Of a stretch of 15,459 bases of DNA, positions 1-7,208 are shown one piece after another. Numbering within the stretch: position 1 is the stretch's first letter; every line of letters starts with the position of its first letter. This DNA is from an uncultured Limnohabitans sp. (GTDB taxonomy: Bacteria > Pseudomonadota > Gammaproteobacteria > Burkholderiales > Burkholderiaceae_C): contig CALEYZ010000141.1 in the NCBI GenBank assembly GCA_937928195.1, positions 1 through 15,459 of the forward strand. Direction: 5' to 3'. Made by a program: the position numbers and the translations under genes. The notes under the pieces were generated by a model. That model had not been told where the DNA came from. It saw only the letters and a program-made list of their open reading frames with translations, and ran no database searches.

Positions 1-35
1 TCGCTGTTGAGCCATCGGGAAATGGGATTGGACAT
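1..35 (-). CDS. Start of an unidentified gene, cut by the window edge
   Basis: An ATG on the minus strand at 35 opens a frame that reads MSNPISRWLNS and is still open at the window edge. It lies 43 bp downstream of the amidohydrolase stop, in the same direction, so it could be the next gene of that transcript. The ribosome binding site is weak (AAAGA-like). Eleven residues are too few to assign a family. A short polar start ending in a basic or aromatic stretch would suit a DppC-type permease, and a DppB-type permease lies two genes upstream, but that is inference from context only. Confidence 0.35.
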   Translation of the reverse strand, partial: MSNPISRWLNS

Positions 36-78
36 GCCGTCTGAATCTTTCTGAAAGAAGTGCTTCAAGGCCAAGGGT

Positions 79-1362
79 TTAGACGCCTGAAAGTGGCAGC
101 GCGTGCTCCACCAAACTGGCGTGCAACGCAGCCCCTAAAGGCAAAATGGCATCGTTGAAATCGTAGCGACTGTTGTGCAAGGGGTGTGGGCCTGGTCCAT
201 CCATGGCGCCTTGCCCCACGCGCAAATAAGCACCGGGCTTGGCTTGCAACATGAACGAAAAATCTTCGGCGCCCATGCTGGGGGGCATGTTGCGCCAAAC
301 GCGATCGGCCCCGACCAAAGTGGTGGCCACATCGGCTGCAAAGTTGGCCTCAGGCACCGTGTTGACGGTGGCAGGGTAACCACGCGTGTAGGTCAGTTGC
401 GCTGTGGCACCAAAACCATGGGCCACCGATTCGCACAGATGACGCAAACGGTCTTCAATGGTTTGCTGCACCACCTCGTTGTATGTGCGGACCGTGCCAA
501 CCAATGTGGCCTCGCCAGGAATGACGCTGGTGGCTGTGGGGTGCCCGGCTTGCATGGAACAAATGCTGATGACCGCCTGATCAAAGGCCGACAGGTTGCG
601 TGCCACGATGCTTTGCGCAGCGGTGATGATGTGCGCTGCGACCAAGACAGGGTCAACCGATTGATGCGGCCTGGCACCATGCCCGCCCTTGCCCGTGATG
701 TGAATGCGAATGGTGTCAGCGGCCGCTTGCATGGGCCCCGGGGTGACACCAATCACGCCCAATGGTGTATCAGGTGAGTTGTGCTGTGCATAAACTTGCT
801 CGCAAGGGAAGCGGTCAAACAAGCCATCTTCCATCATGGCGCGCGCGCCCGCGTAACCTTCTTCGCCTGGTTGAAAAATCATCACAGCGGTGCCATCAAA
901 CTGACGTGTCTCGGCCAAGTAACGAGCGGCGCCCAACAACATGGCGGTGTGACCATCGTGACCGCAGGCATGCATGAGGCCCGAGTTTTTGGATTTCCAA
1001 AGACTGTCGTTGTGCTCAGGCAATGGCAGTGCGTCCATGTCAGCGCGCAAGCCAATCATGCGGCCAGGATTTTGCGCACTGCGGCCTTGGCCATGCACCA
1101 AAGCCACCACACCTGTTTTGCCAATGCCCGTGTGAATGGCATCCACGCCCGACACCTTCAACGCTTCAATGACGCGCGCAGAGGTGTACACCTCTTCAAA
1201 ACCCAATTCTGGGTTGGCGTGCAAATCACGTCGAAACGCGGTGAGCTCGGGATGAAACTTGGCGATGTGTGCAAAGGCACGGCCTTGGGCCAGCGCACTC
1301 TTCAAGGATGCGCCTTGGGCTGTTGAAGCCGGACTGAGGTCAAAGGAATTGTTGCGCAACAT
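79..1362 (-). CDS. M20-family amidohydrolase (hippurate hydrolase/aminoacylase-like)
   Basis: This is a 427-residue metal-dependent amidohydrolase of peptidase family M20, subfamily D, which cleaves N-acyl amino acids or related amides in the cytoplasm. Visible motifs are HANPELGFEE (48-57), RADMDALP (106-113), the metal-binding HACGHDGH (131-138, with Cys133 and His135 as expected ligands), PGEE (165-168), the dimerisation-domain GGHGARPHQSVDP (226-238) and a C-terminal MGAEDFSFM. Length is normal for the family. The frame stays open 59 codons upstream, but the ATG at 1362 is chosen because AGGAGG lies 9 bases before it and the upstream part is inside the permease gene in another frame. The permease stop is only 2 bases away, so the two genes are almost certainly co-transcribed. 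That suggests the enzyme acts on the transported compound. The exact substrate cannot be read from the motifs. Confidence 0.93.
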   Translation of the reverse strand: MLRNNSFDLSPASTAQGASLKSALAQGRAFAHIAKFHPELTAFRRDLHANPELGFEEVYTSARVIEALKVSGVDAIHTGIGKTGVVALVHGQGRSAQNPGRMIGLRADMDALPLPEHNDSLWKSKNSGLMHACGHDGHTAMLLGAARYLAETRQFDGTAVMIFQPGEEGYAGARAMMEDGLFDRFPCEQVYAQHNSPDTPLGVIGVTPGPMQAAADTIRIHITGKGGHGARPHQSVDPVLVAAHIITAAQSIVARNLSAFDQAVISICSMQAGHPTATSVIPGEATLVGTVRTYNEVVQQTIEDRLRHLCESVAHGFGATAQLTYTRGYPATVNTVPEANFAADVATTLVGADRVWRNMPPSMGAEDFSFMLQAKPGAYLRVGQGAMDGPGPHPLHNSRYDFNDAILPLGAALHASLVEHALPLSGV

Positions 1363-1364
1363 GA

Positions 1365-2345
1365 TCAGTGGCCTCCTGCCTTGCCAACGCGCAAGCGCGG
1401 GTCCACCAAAAAGTACAGCAAGTCCACAATCAAATTGATGACCACAAAGATCAGCGCAATCAAACAAAGGTAAGCCGCCATGACAGGGATGTCGGCAAAC
1501 GTGACGGCCTGAATGAACAGCAAGCCCATGCCGGGCCACTGAAACACGGTCTCAGTGATGATGGCAAATGCAATGAGACCACCCAGTTGCAAGCCAGTGA
1601 TGGTCATCACTGGTACCAAGGTGTTTTTGAGGGCATGGCCAAAGTGGATGGCGCGATTGGACAAACCGCGGGCCCGCGCAAACTTGATGTAATCGGTGCG
1701 CAGCACCTCCAACATTTCAGCACGCACCAAGCGCATGATGAGCGTCAACTGAAACACTGTGAGTGTGAGCGCGGGCAAGACGATGTGATGCCAACCTTTG
1801 GCGGTGAGCAAACCTGTGCTCCACCAGCCAATCTTGACCACATCACCTCGGCCAAAGCTGGGGAACCAGCCCAACAAGACCGCAAAAAACAAAATCAGCA
1901 AAATGCCAATGAGGAAGGTGGGCAAGGACACCCCCAGCAAAGACATCGTCATGAGCAGCTGGCTGCCAAAGGTGCCGCGTCGAAGGGCCGCATAAACGCC
2001 CATCGGAATGCCGATCAACAAGGCCATGCCGGCAGCGATGATGGCCAACTCGAGTGTGGCGGGGAAGCGCTCGGCAATGAGTTGCGACACCTTCGCGCCT
2101 TGGCGCAAACTGATGCCAAACTCACCTTGCGCGGCATTCAGTAAAAAGTGCCAGAACTGCACCACAAAGGGCTGGTCCAAGCCCAAATCTTTGCGCAACA
2201 ACGCAATTTGGTCAACTGTGGCGTCTTGCCCCAAGATGAACAACACGGGGTCGCCCACATACTGGAACAACAGAAACGCAATGAATGCGACCGAGACCAT
2301 GACCATGACCGCCTGAATCAGGCGCTGAATGACAAAAGCAAACAT
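1365..2345 (-). CDS. DppB/OppB-type ABC transporter permease (second copy)
   Basis: This is a 326-residue inner-membrane permease of the peptide/nickel (DppB) family. It has the typical N-terminal membrane helix (about 5-30), the conserved region GDLG-like EFGIS (75-79), several hydrophobic segments between 98 and 300, and the cytoplasmic EAA loop around 222-239 (FARARGLSNRAIHFGHAL) that contacts the ATPase. The TETVFQWPGMG motif near 264-274 is diagnostic of DppB. AGGGA lies 5 bases before the ATG. DppB permeases work with a DppC permease, two ATPases and a binding protein, but none of these follow directly: the next gene is an amidohydrolase, and any partner would lie beyond the left edge. 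It is not a near-identical copy of the other DppB in this window. Confidence 0.93.
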   Translation of the reverse strand: MFAFVIQRLIQAVMVMVSVAFIAFLLFQYVGDPVLFILGQDATVDQIALLRKDLGLDQPFVVQFWHFLLNAAQGEFGISLRQGAKVSQLIAERFPATLELAIIAAGMALLIGIPMGVYAALRRGTFGSQLLMTMSLLGVSLPTFLIGILLILFFAVLLGWFPSFGRGDVVKIGWWSTGLLTAKGWHHIVLPALTLTVFQLTLIMRLVRAEMLEVLRTDYIKFARARGLSNRAIHFGHALKNTLVPVMTITGLQLGGLIAFAIITETVFQWPGMGLLFIQAVTFADIPVMAAYLCLIALIFVVINLIVDLLYFLVDPRLRVGKAGGH

Positions 2346-2414
2346 TCGCTTCCCTAAAAACTAAGCCTGAACTATGCAACAAACAGGCCCGATTTGGCCA
2401 GAGGGAATTCCCCA

Positions 2415-2432
2415 CTTTGGGGCACCCCAAAG
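2415..2432. repeat. Perfect inverted repeat between two minus-strand transcription units
   Basis: CTTTGGGG-CA-CCCCAAAG is an exact inverted repeat in the 121-bp gap between the DUF3047 gene and the second DppB permease. Next to it, at 2403-2412, is the palindrome GGGAATTCCC. As RNA the repeat would form a 7-bp stem with a 4-base loop, but no T-run follows on the minus strand, so it is a poor intrinsic terminator. It may instead be an operator for the permease/amidohydrolase unit. I found no convincing -35/-10 pair here. Confidence 0.5.
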
Positions 2433-2466
2433 ATCACCCGAATGACTTATCAATGTGACATGAAAA

Positions 2467-3252
2467 TCAATGCAAACGAATGGTGCCGTACCAGGCTTGT
2501 GCATGGCTACGGGTATTATCGCTGTCGGTCATCAAGCCAATGCCAATCAGCGCACCAGGCGGCTCGCCAAAAGCCTTTTCAAAATCGGCGCGCACATCGC
2601 GCTCATAAGTCAGCCATTGGTTCACTCGCTCAGCACCGGACTCCAGCACCAGCTTGCGGACCCGATCGGTGCGGGGATTGACAATCACTGACTCGACAGG
2701 CCGATGGTTAGACCACACGTACATCAAGGTGGCATAGGGCATCGGTCGCCCCGTGAGGGCATGCGACAGTTCGCTGATCATGGCGTTTTTGGGGGAGAAC
2801 TGGCTGCGATCACCATCGAAGGCCAAGACCAAGCGCACAGGCGAATCATCGTGATCGCGATGGCTCATGTCAGCGCCTTCAATCAGCTGATGGATTTGCC
2901 AAGAAAAACTCAAGCGATTCAAATCTGCCGGCTCAATGCGCAGGTCTTTGCGCAACATACTCGCAGAAGAAAGTGCATTGGCCATCAGTCGGGTGCTGTT
3001 GCTGACCTTGACCACCGAGTATTGAGTGGCCACTTTGCCAGGAATTCTGACGACTTCCCAGGTCATTTGATCTTCAGGCTGCCAGGTGGTGACGGCATCC
3101 GCACCATTTGGCATCGCTGTCACGGCCGAGTCTGCCACCAAACTGCTGCAGCCCTGTAAACCCCAAAGGGCACACATCGTGAACAGCGCATTCAATGCTC
3201 GCCGAATTTGGCAAGGGTACAAACGCAAACAAAATGGAAAGGGCAGCGTCAT
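2467..3252 (-). CDS. DUF3047-domain lipoprotein
   Basis: This is a 261-residue predicted lipoprotein. A basic and hydrophobic N-terminus (about 16-34) ends in LQGC-SS, with Cys35 as the likely lipidated residue. The remainder matches the layout of DUF3047 as I know it: a WEVV..PGK.AT.Y N-terminal strand region, a LMYVWSNH block in the middle, an arginine-rich LVLESGA..VNQWLTYERDV..DF..AFGEPP segment, and a C-terminal GIGLMTDSDNTRSHAQAWYG. The family has no established biochemical function. The ATG has only a weak ribosome binding site. It lies 12 bp after the SGNH hydrolase stop, so it is probably translated from the same mRNA, as the last gene of the long operon. Family assignment rests on recognised motifs. 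Confidence 0.82.
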   Translation of the reverse strand: MTLPFPFCLRLYPCQIRRALNALFTMCALWGLQGCSSLVADSAVTAMPNGADAVTTWQPEDQMTWEVVRIPGKVATQYSVVKVSNSTRLMANALSSASMLRKDLRIEPADLNRLSFSWQIHQLIEGADMSHRDHDDSPVRLVLAFDGDRSQFSPKNAMISELSHALTGRPMPYATLMYVWSNHRPVESVIVNPRTDRVRKLVLESGAERVNQWLTYERDVRADFEKAFGEPPGALIGIGLMTDSDNTRSHAQAWYGTIRLH

Positions 3253-3264
3253 TCCGCAAGTGCT

Positions 3265-4062
3265 TTATGGGGACTGAAAGAATTGTGTCACAACGTCTTG
3301 TGCCACTTGCTGCAATTGCGTGGCCAAAGCTTCTTCAATCGCGCCATCTGCGCGATAGGGATTGCCGACTGGCGAGCGGCCATACAAAGTTGCGAAGGTG
3401 GTGCAAGCGGCCAGATAGGTTCCGAGCAACGAGGGATGCGTGCCATCGCGGTTGTGAAACTTCAACTCTGGAAAGCGGCGATAGGCTTCATCAAAAGCCA
3501 AGCCGACCGGAATTACGAGGGCGCCGATCTCATGGCCCACATCCACGTACATGGCTTCTGTGGCCACGGTGTTTTCTGGTTTGAATTGCCGATGGGGCTT
3601 GACGTAGGCATGAGTCATGTACAGCGCCACTTGCCCGCCATGGTCTCGGATCAGCGCTGCATTTGCTGCGGCTGTTTTGCGAAAGTCTTCGCGCCGTCTG
3701 GCAGACAAAGGCTCTCCACTTCCACCTTGCATCACGACCCATTGAAATGGTTTGGCAATGCCAAGTTGACCCGGCATCAACAAGTGCGCCATATTGTGTT
3801 GACTCAGCGAAGCACCCCCAATAGTGGCCGATTTAAATTGCAAACTTCCAGCGAGCGCTGGGTCTGCCGCCTTGGCGAGGCGTTCAACATGGTTGTGCAG
3901 GCTGTTGTTGTAATAGAAGTAACTGTTGCCAACAAAAAGAACTCTCTCAGGTCTGGCGTTGGCTGTTGGCTTGACTTGGAGCGGTTGTGCTTGTGCTGAA
4001 ACAGCCACCGCCAGGCCCAATGCCCATGCAATGCAAAATCGACGCGTGAAAAAATTCACCAT
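3265..4062 (-). CDS. Exported SGNH/GDSL-type hydrolase (DUF4886-like)
   Basis: This 265-residue protein has a clear signal peptide (MVNFFTRRF, hydrophobic core, VSAQA before about residue 26). It is an SGNH-fold hydrolase: block I is FVGNSYFYYNN with nucleophile Ser47, block II glycines are in IGGAS (81-85), and block V is DGTHPS with Asp206 and His209. The block III position reads VVMQGGS, with Gln112 where classical GDSL esterases have Asn, as in DUF4886-type relatives. Expected activity is ester or acyl hydrolysis in the periplasm; the substrate is unknown. The ATG at 4062 gives a proper signal peptide. An in-frame GTG at 4083, directly after the stop of the preceding gene, would add seven residues and cannot be excluded, since neither start has a good ribosome binding site. 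It sits between the ArgH-like gene and the DUF3047 lipoprotein gene, both also exported. Confidence 0.85.
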   Translation of the reverse strand: MVNFFTRRFCIAWALGLAVAVSAQAQPLQVKPTANARPERVLFVGNSYFYYNNSLHNHVERLAKAADPALAGSLQFKSATIGGASLSQHNMAHLLMPGQLGIAKPFQWVVMQGGSGEPLSARRREDFRKTAAANAALIRDHGGQVALYMTHAYVKPHRQFKPENTVATEAMYVDVGHEIGALVIPVGLAFDEAYRRFPELKFHNRDGTHPSLLGTYLAACTTFATLYGRSPVGNPYRADGAIEEALATQLQQVAQDVVTQFFQSP

Positions 4063-4083
4063 GGTGTGCGATCGGCAAGTCAC

Positions 4084-5589
4084 TTAAGGTTTCAGCAAGC
4101 GCTGAAAATCACTGTCAAGTTTTGCCAACGACTGATTGATTTTCTGACGCTTGCTGGCAGCCCATGACTGCTGAAGCTTTAAATTATCTTTGGCCAGTCC
4201 TAACATCCGCTTCATTTCTGAAGCCTGAGGACCTCCCACTGTGTTTCGGTTTTGCACGATAGCGATGGGATTCAACGTGCTTCGAAACTCGGCCTCTGTC
4301 AAAGGAAAGTCTGCCTGTGGGTCGAACTCCTTCATGACATCTTTGTAGATTCGTCTGGCTTCTGCATAGGGAAAATCTAGCGGCTTGAAGTTGTGCTGCT
4401 TTGCGTAATTGACGATATCGGTTGAAAAATGGTGACCGACTCGAAACGGCACTTTGTGATTGCGCATGAGCACATCGGCCAATTCTTGTGACGCGGTCCA
4501 ATCGCTGTTAAGTTCTTCCAAGGCGCGGTCGGGATCGACCACCAAGGCATTCAAAATTCGGTCTAGGCGCTTTAGAAATTGAACGGCACTTTGCACCATT
4601 TCGGTGTTGCTGCTCTCTTCCTTGGGGTCTTGCATGCCCGGCGTGATATTGTGCGCACGCATGATGGGGCCCATTGCCAAGGCCAAGCTGGAGGAAATTT
4701 CTCGACGAGTTTCTGTCAGCAAAATGGGATTTTGCTTTTGTGGCATGGCACTTGAAATTTGAGTGTGCACAAAGCGCAGGGGTACCAAATAAATCCACGG
4801 CCTCACCTGTCCATATTGGCTCATGATGTCTTGAATGAAGTGACCCGCATGCAAACCGATGCTGGTGACAATGGCTCCCGCCTCGACGGGATATTCGCTG
4901 GATGAAATTTGAGCAGCATCATAGGCGTTCTCAACAATCGCCTCAAAGCCGAGGTAATTGGCCATGCGTGTTCTGTTCAAAGGCCAACTGCTGCCGTTTA
5001 ACACGGTGGTCCCCATGGGCGATCGGTCAAGGCGAGCATACGCCTCTCGAATGCGCTGGGCATCTCGCTCGAATCCTGCCGCGTGGCCCAACCATGCATG
5101 CCCCAAACTGTTGGGCTGCGCTGCAATGCCATTGGTGTAGTTGGGCACAATGGTTTGGGCATGTTTTTCCGACAAGCGGACAAGCGTTTCGGACGTTTTG
5201 GTAAGCTGCTCAGCCAAATCCAAGAGGTTGTCACGCATGATCGCTGCGCGATAAGTGGCAAACATGTCTTGGCTAGAGCGACCGGCATGTAACAAGCTGG
5301 CCTCTTGTCCCGCAGCGCGAATCAGCAAGGGTTCAAATTCAACCACACGAAAGGGACGCGCCGCACCAGGCTTGTCGCCATCGGCCATGACCTTGACAAT
5401 GCCAGCGGCAATCTTGGGTGCTTTCTCACGTTCAAGCAAGCCTTCATCGACGTTGATGACTGCTGAAGCTTTGTTAATTTGACCTAACCAAAAAAATTGG
5501 TCTCTCCCTGCATTCTTTTGCGCGACAGCCCAAGAGCACGCAAACACCAAGGTCACACCTGTCCAAAATTTTTGATAACTGCCAGTCAT
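4084..5589 (-). CDS. Exported argininosuccinate-lyase-like protein (fumarase/aspartase superfamily)
   Basis: This 501-residue member of the aspartase/fumarase superfamily is closest in layout to argininosuccinate lyase. Lyases of this family split a C-N bond to release fumarate. Three conserved regions are visible: LHAGRSSQDM (100-109), NYTNGIAAQP (150-159) and SSAMPQKQNP (279-288), with the catalytic-serine loop at Ser279/Ser280 and Lys285. A C-terminal ArgH-type domain follows (ASQELADVL...VPFRVGHHF). Unusual points: the N-terminus is a signal peptide (MTGSYQKFW, hydrophobic core, AVA-QK near residue 23), whereas ArgH is cytoplasmic. The active-site His of the YTH motif is replaced by Asn153, and SRND is replaced by SSQD. 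The ATG at 5589 is chosen because GAGGAG precedes it by 7 bases and it exposes the signal peptide; the frame extends further upstream without a better start. It follows the TetR gene by 54 bp. It is not a housekeeping argH; the substrate is unknown. Confidence 0.85.
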   Translation of the reverse strand: MTGSYQKFWTGVTLVFACSWAVAQKNAGRDQFFWLGQINKASAVINVDEGLLEREKAPKIAAGIVKVMADGDKPGAARPFRVVEFEPLLIRAAGQEASLLHAGRSSQDMFATYRAAIMRDNLLDLAEQLTKTSETLVRLSEKHAQTIVPNYTNGIAAQPNSLGHAWLGHAAGFERDAQRIREAYARLDRSPMGTTVLNGSSWPLNRTRMANYLGFEAIVENAYDAAQISSSEYPVEAGAIVTSIGLHAGHFIQDIMSQYGQVRPWIYLVPLRFVHTQISSAMPQKQNPILLTETRREISSSLALAMGPIMRAHNITPGMQDPKEESSNTEMVQSAVQFLKRLDRILNALVVDPDRALEELNSDWTASQELADVLMRNHKVPFRVGHHFSTDIVNYAKQHNFKPLDFPYAEARRIYKDVMKEFDPQADFPLTEAEFRSTLNPIAIVQNRNTVGGPQASEMKRMLGLAKDNLKLQQSWAASKRQKINQSLAKLDSDFQRLLKP

Positions 5590-5643
5590 TCCAAAGCTCC
5601 TCAATTCGACGAACACAACGATGCCGTCAAATAGGTTCAAGCA

Positions 5644-6303
5644 TCAAGCCCGAACATAGCACACGATGGCTTCACAGATGGCTTGCCGCCTAGATAGGCT
5701 GTTGCTGGGCAGGTTTGAATCGTAGTCAAACAAAACCTGGTAGTTGAAGTGCGATGAGATGTGATAGTGACACTGACCAATGAAATTGATGTACACATTC
5801 ATGGGGTCGAGTTCTTTGCGCATGCTGCCATTGGCCTGACCTCGGCGGACCAAATCCTGCACCATGGCAAAGGTTGCGCGGTTCATTTGAACAATGGTGG
5901 GGGAAGATTTTAAAAATCGTGCACCTTGCAAATTTTCCTGCAGGCTGAGGCGAATGAAGTCGGGGTATTTGCTGAAATTGTCAAACGCATACCCTGCCAG
6001 CCTGGCCAAAGCTTCAATCGGCGGCAAATCATCCGGTGGATCGATGTGATCTTCTCGCACGATGCGGTAGGCAAACTCCAACACTTGCGCATACAAATTT
6101 TCTTTGCTACCAAAGTGGTAGTAAATCATGCGTTTGCTGGTGTGCGTTCCTGCCGCGATAGATTCAATGCGACTGCCTTCCAAACCAAAGTTGGCGAATT
6201 CGGCCAGCGCAACTTCCAAAATATTGCGCTTGACCGGATCCATGGGCTTGTCCGTCAGGGGATCTAGCAAGGTGTTAGGTGGAGAGGTGGGCTCGGAGGT
6301 CAT
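5644..6303 (-). CDS. TetR/AcrR-family transcriptional regulator
   Basis: This 219-residue protein has the N-terminal TetR helix-turn-helix at about 24-70: ILEVALAEFANFGLEGSRIE, then IAAGTHTSKRMIYYHFGSKENLY, which contains the typical YYHF.SKE recognition-helix end. The rest is a helical ligand-binding and dimerisation domain. Such proteins usually repress nearby transport or catabolic genes until a ligand binds. The ATG at 6303 overlaps the end of the alpha/beta hydrolase gene by 29 bases and lacks a clear ribosome binding site. An ATG at 6243 (MDPVKRN...) would still keep the whole HTH. Its position inside the long operon suggests that it controls its own transcript, and the paired palindromes at 12378-12428 are the obvious candidate target. 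That link is inference. Confidence 0.92.
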   Translation of the reverse strand: MTSEPTSPPNTLLDPLTDKPMDPVKRNILEVALAEFANFGLEGSRIESIAAGTHTSKRMIYYHFGSKENLYAQVLEFAYRIVREDHIDPPDDLPPIEALARLAGYAFDNFSKYPDFIRLSLQENLQGARFLKSSPTIVQMNRATFAMVQDLVRRGQANGSMRKELDPMNVYINFIGQCHYHISSHFNYQVLFDYDSNLPSNSLSRRQAICEAIVCYVRA

Positions 6304-7198
6304 CGCACAACTGATCGGCTGCAGCAGCTGACGCCGTCGACACAGCGGTGTAACTGAAGAAGCCGTGATTTAAATCGCCGTAAACCCGCAAGCATAACGC
6401 CACATTGGCAGCCTTCAAGGCAGCGGCATAGGCCATGTTGTCTTGGTACAAAAAGTCATGCACACCCACGCCCAGAATGGCAGGCGCCAAACCAGCCAAT
6501 GTTGGGGCTTTCAATGGCGACACACGAGGGTCAAGGGCTTTTTGTTCAGCGTCTTCACCCAAGTAAGATTTCTCTGGCCCGCCGCGTCCCGACAAGTTGG
6601 TGGCAGGGTACATCAACAACTGGCACGCCAGGGCAATGCCATGGTCACGGCAGTACAAAGCCGCCACAGCGGCTAAATTACCGCCGGCGCTGTCGCCGCC
6701 CACGGCCAAGGGCTTGTCAGCACCACCTAACGCTGCCAAGTTGGCCGCCGCCCATCGCATCGCGGCTTCGGCGTCGTCGGCCGCAGCAGGAAAACGATGT
6801 TCGGGCGCCAAGCGATAGGCCACATTGAGCACAACCACACCCGCACGATTGGCCAAGCGTATGGCGTGCGCTTCGTGCGACTCTAAATCACCGACCACCC
6901 AACCACCGCCATGGAAGTAAACCAAAGTGCCCGTCACTGCGCCATCAAGTGGCCGAATGATGCGCACGTCAATGTCGCCAGCCGGGCCAGGAATGGTGCG
7001 TGACGCAATACTGCCTTGAGGTAACTTCGGTTTGGGGTAGAGAAACGCGCGCACATTGTGCGCACGCTCTCGGCTAACGGGACCATTGCCCCCCTCGTAC
7101 AGGTCGGGAATACCGGCCGCTTTCCATTGCCGATCGATGTCGACAATGGCAGGGTCCAGCGGCAAGGTGGGAACGTTGTGAAGCATGCTGACGCTCAT
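6275..7198 (-). CDS. Alpha/beta hydrolase, hormone-sensitive-lipase family
   Basis: This is a 307-residue cytoplasmic esterase or amidase-type hydrolase of the alpha/beta-hydrolase-3 (HSL) family. The oxyanion-hole motif HGGGW is at 96-100, the nucleophile elbow GDSAGG has Ser170, and His278 lies in DLNHGF. The acid is probably Asp248 in GVHDFLYQDN, where most relatives have a DPLRDE-like motif, so this segment is somewhat divergent. The ATG at 7198 has AAGAGAG 2-3 bases upstream; an upstream extension of the frame runs into the binding-protein gene and is rejected. The gap to the binding-protein stop is 10 bp, so the genes are co-transcribed. Hydrolysis of the imported compound, or of a product made from it, is the natural reading; the substrate is not determined. 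Confidence 0.92.
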   Translation of the reverse strand: MSVSMLHNVPTLPLDPAIVDIDRQWKAAGIPDLYEGGNGPVSRERAHNVRAFLYPKPKLPQGSIASRTIPGPAGDIDVRIIRPLDGAVTGTLVYFHGGGWVVGDLESHEAHAIRLANRAGVVVLNVAYRLAPEHRFPAAADDAEAAMRWAAANLAALGGADKPLAVGGDSAGGNLAAVAALYCRDHGIALACQLLMYPATNLSGRGGPEKSYLGEDAEQKALDPRVSPLKAPTLAGLAPAILGVGVHDFLYQDNMAYAAALKAANVALCLRVYGDLNHGFFSYTAVSTASAAAADQLCDDLRAHLST

Positions 7199-7208
7199 GG
7201 CTCTCTTC

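Noticed and set aside
1363..1539. A possible 59-residue N-terminal extension of the amidohydrolase.
   Set aside because: It lies wholly within the permease gene, shows no family similarity, and the ATG at 1362 has an ideal ribosome binding site.
4084..5589. Annotation as the housekeeping argininosuccinate lyase argH.
   Set aside because: The signal peptide, the altered YTH and SRND motifs and the operon context do not fit arginine biosynthesis.
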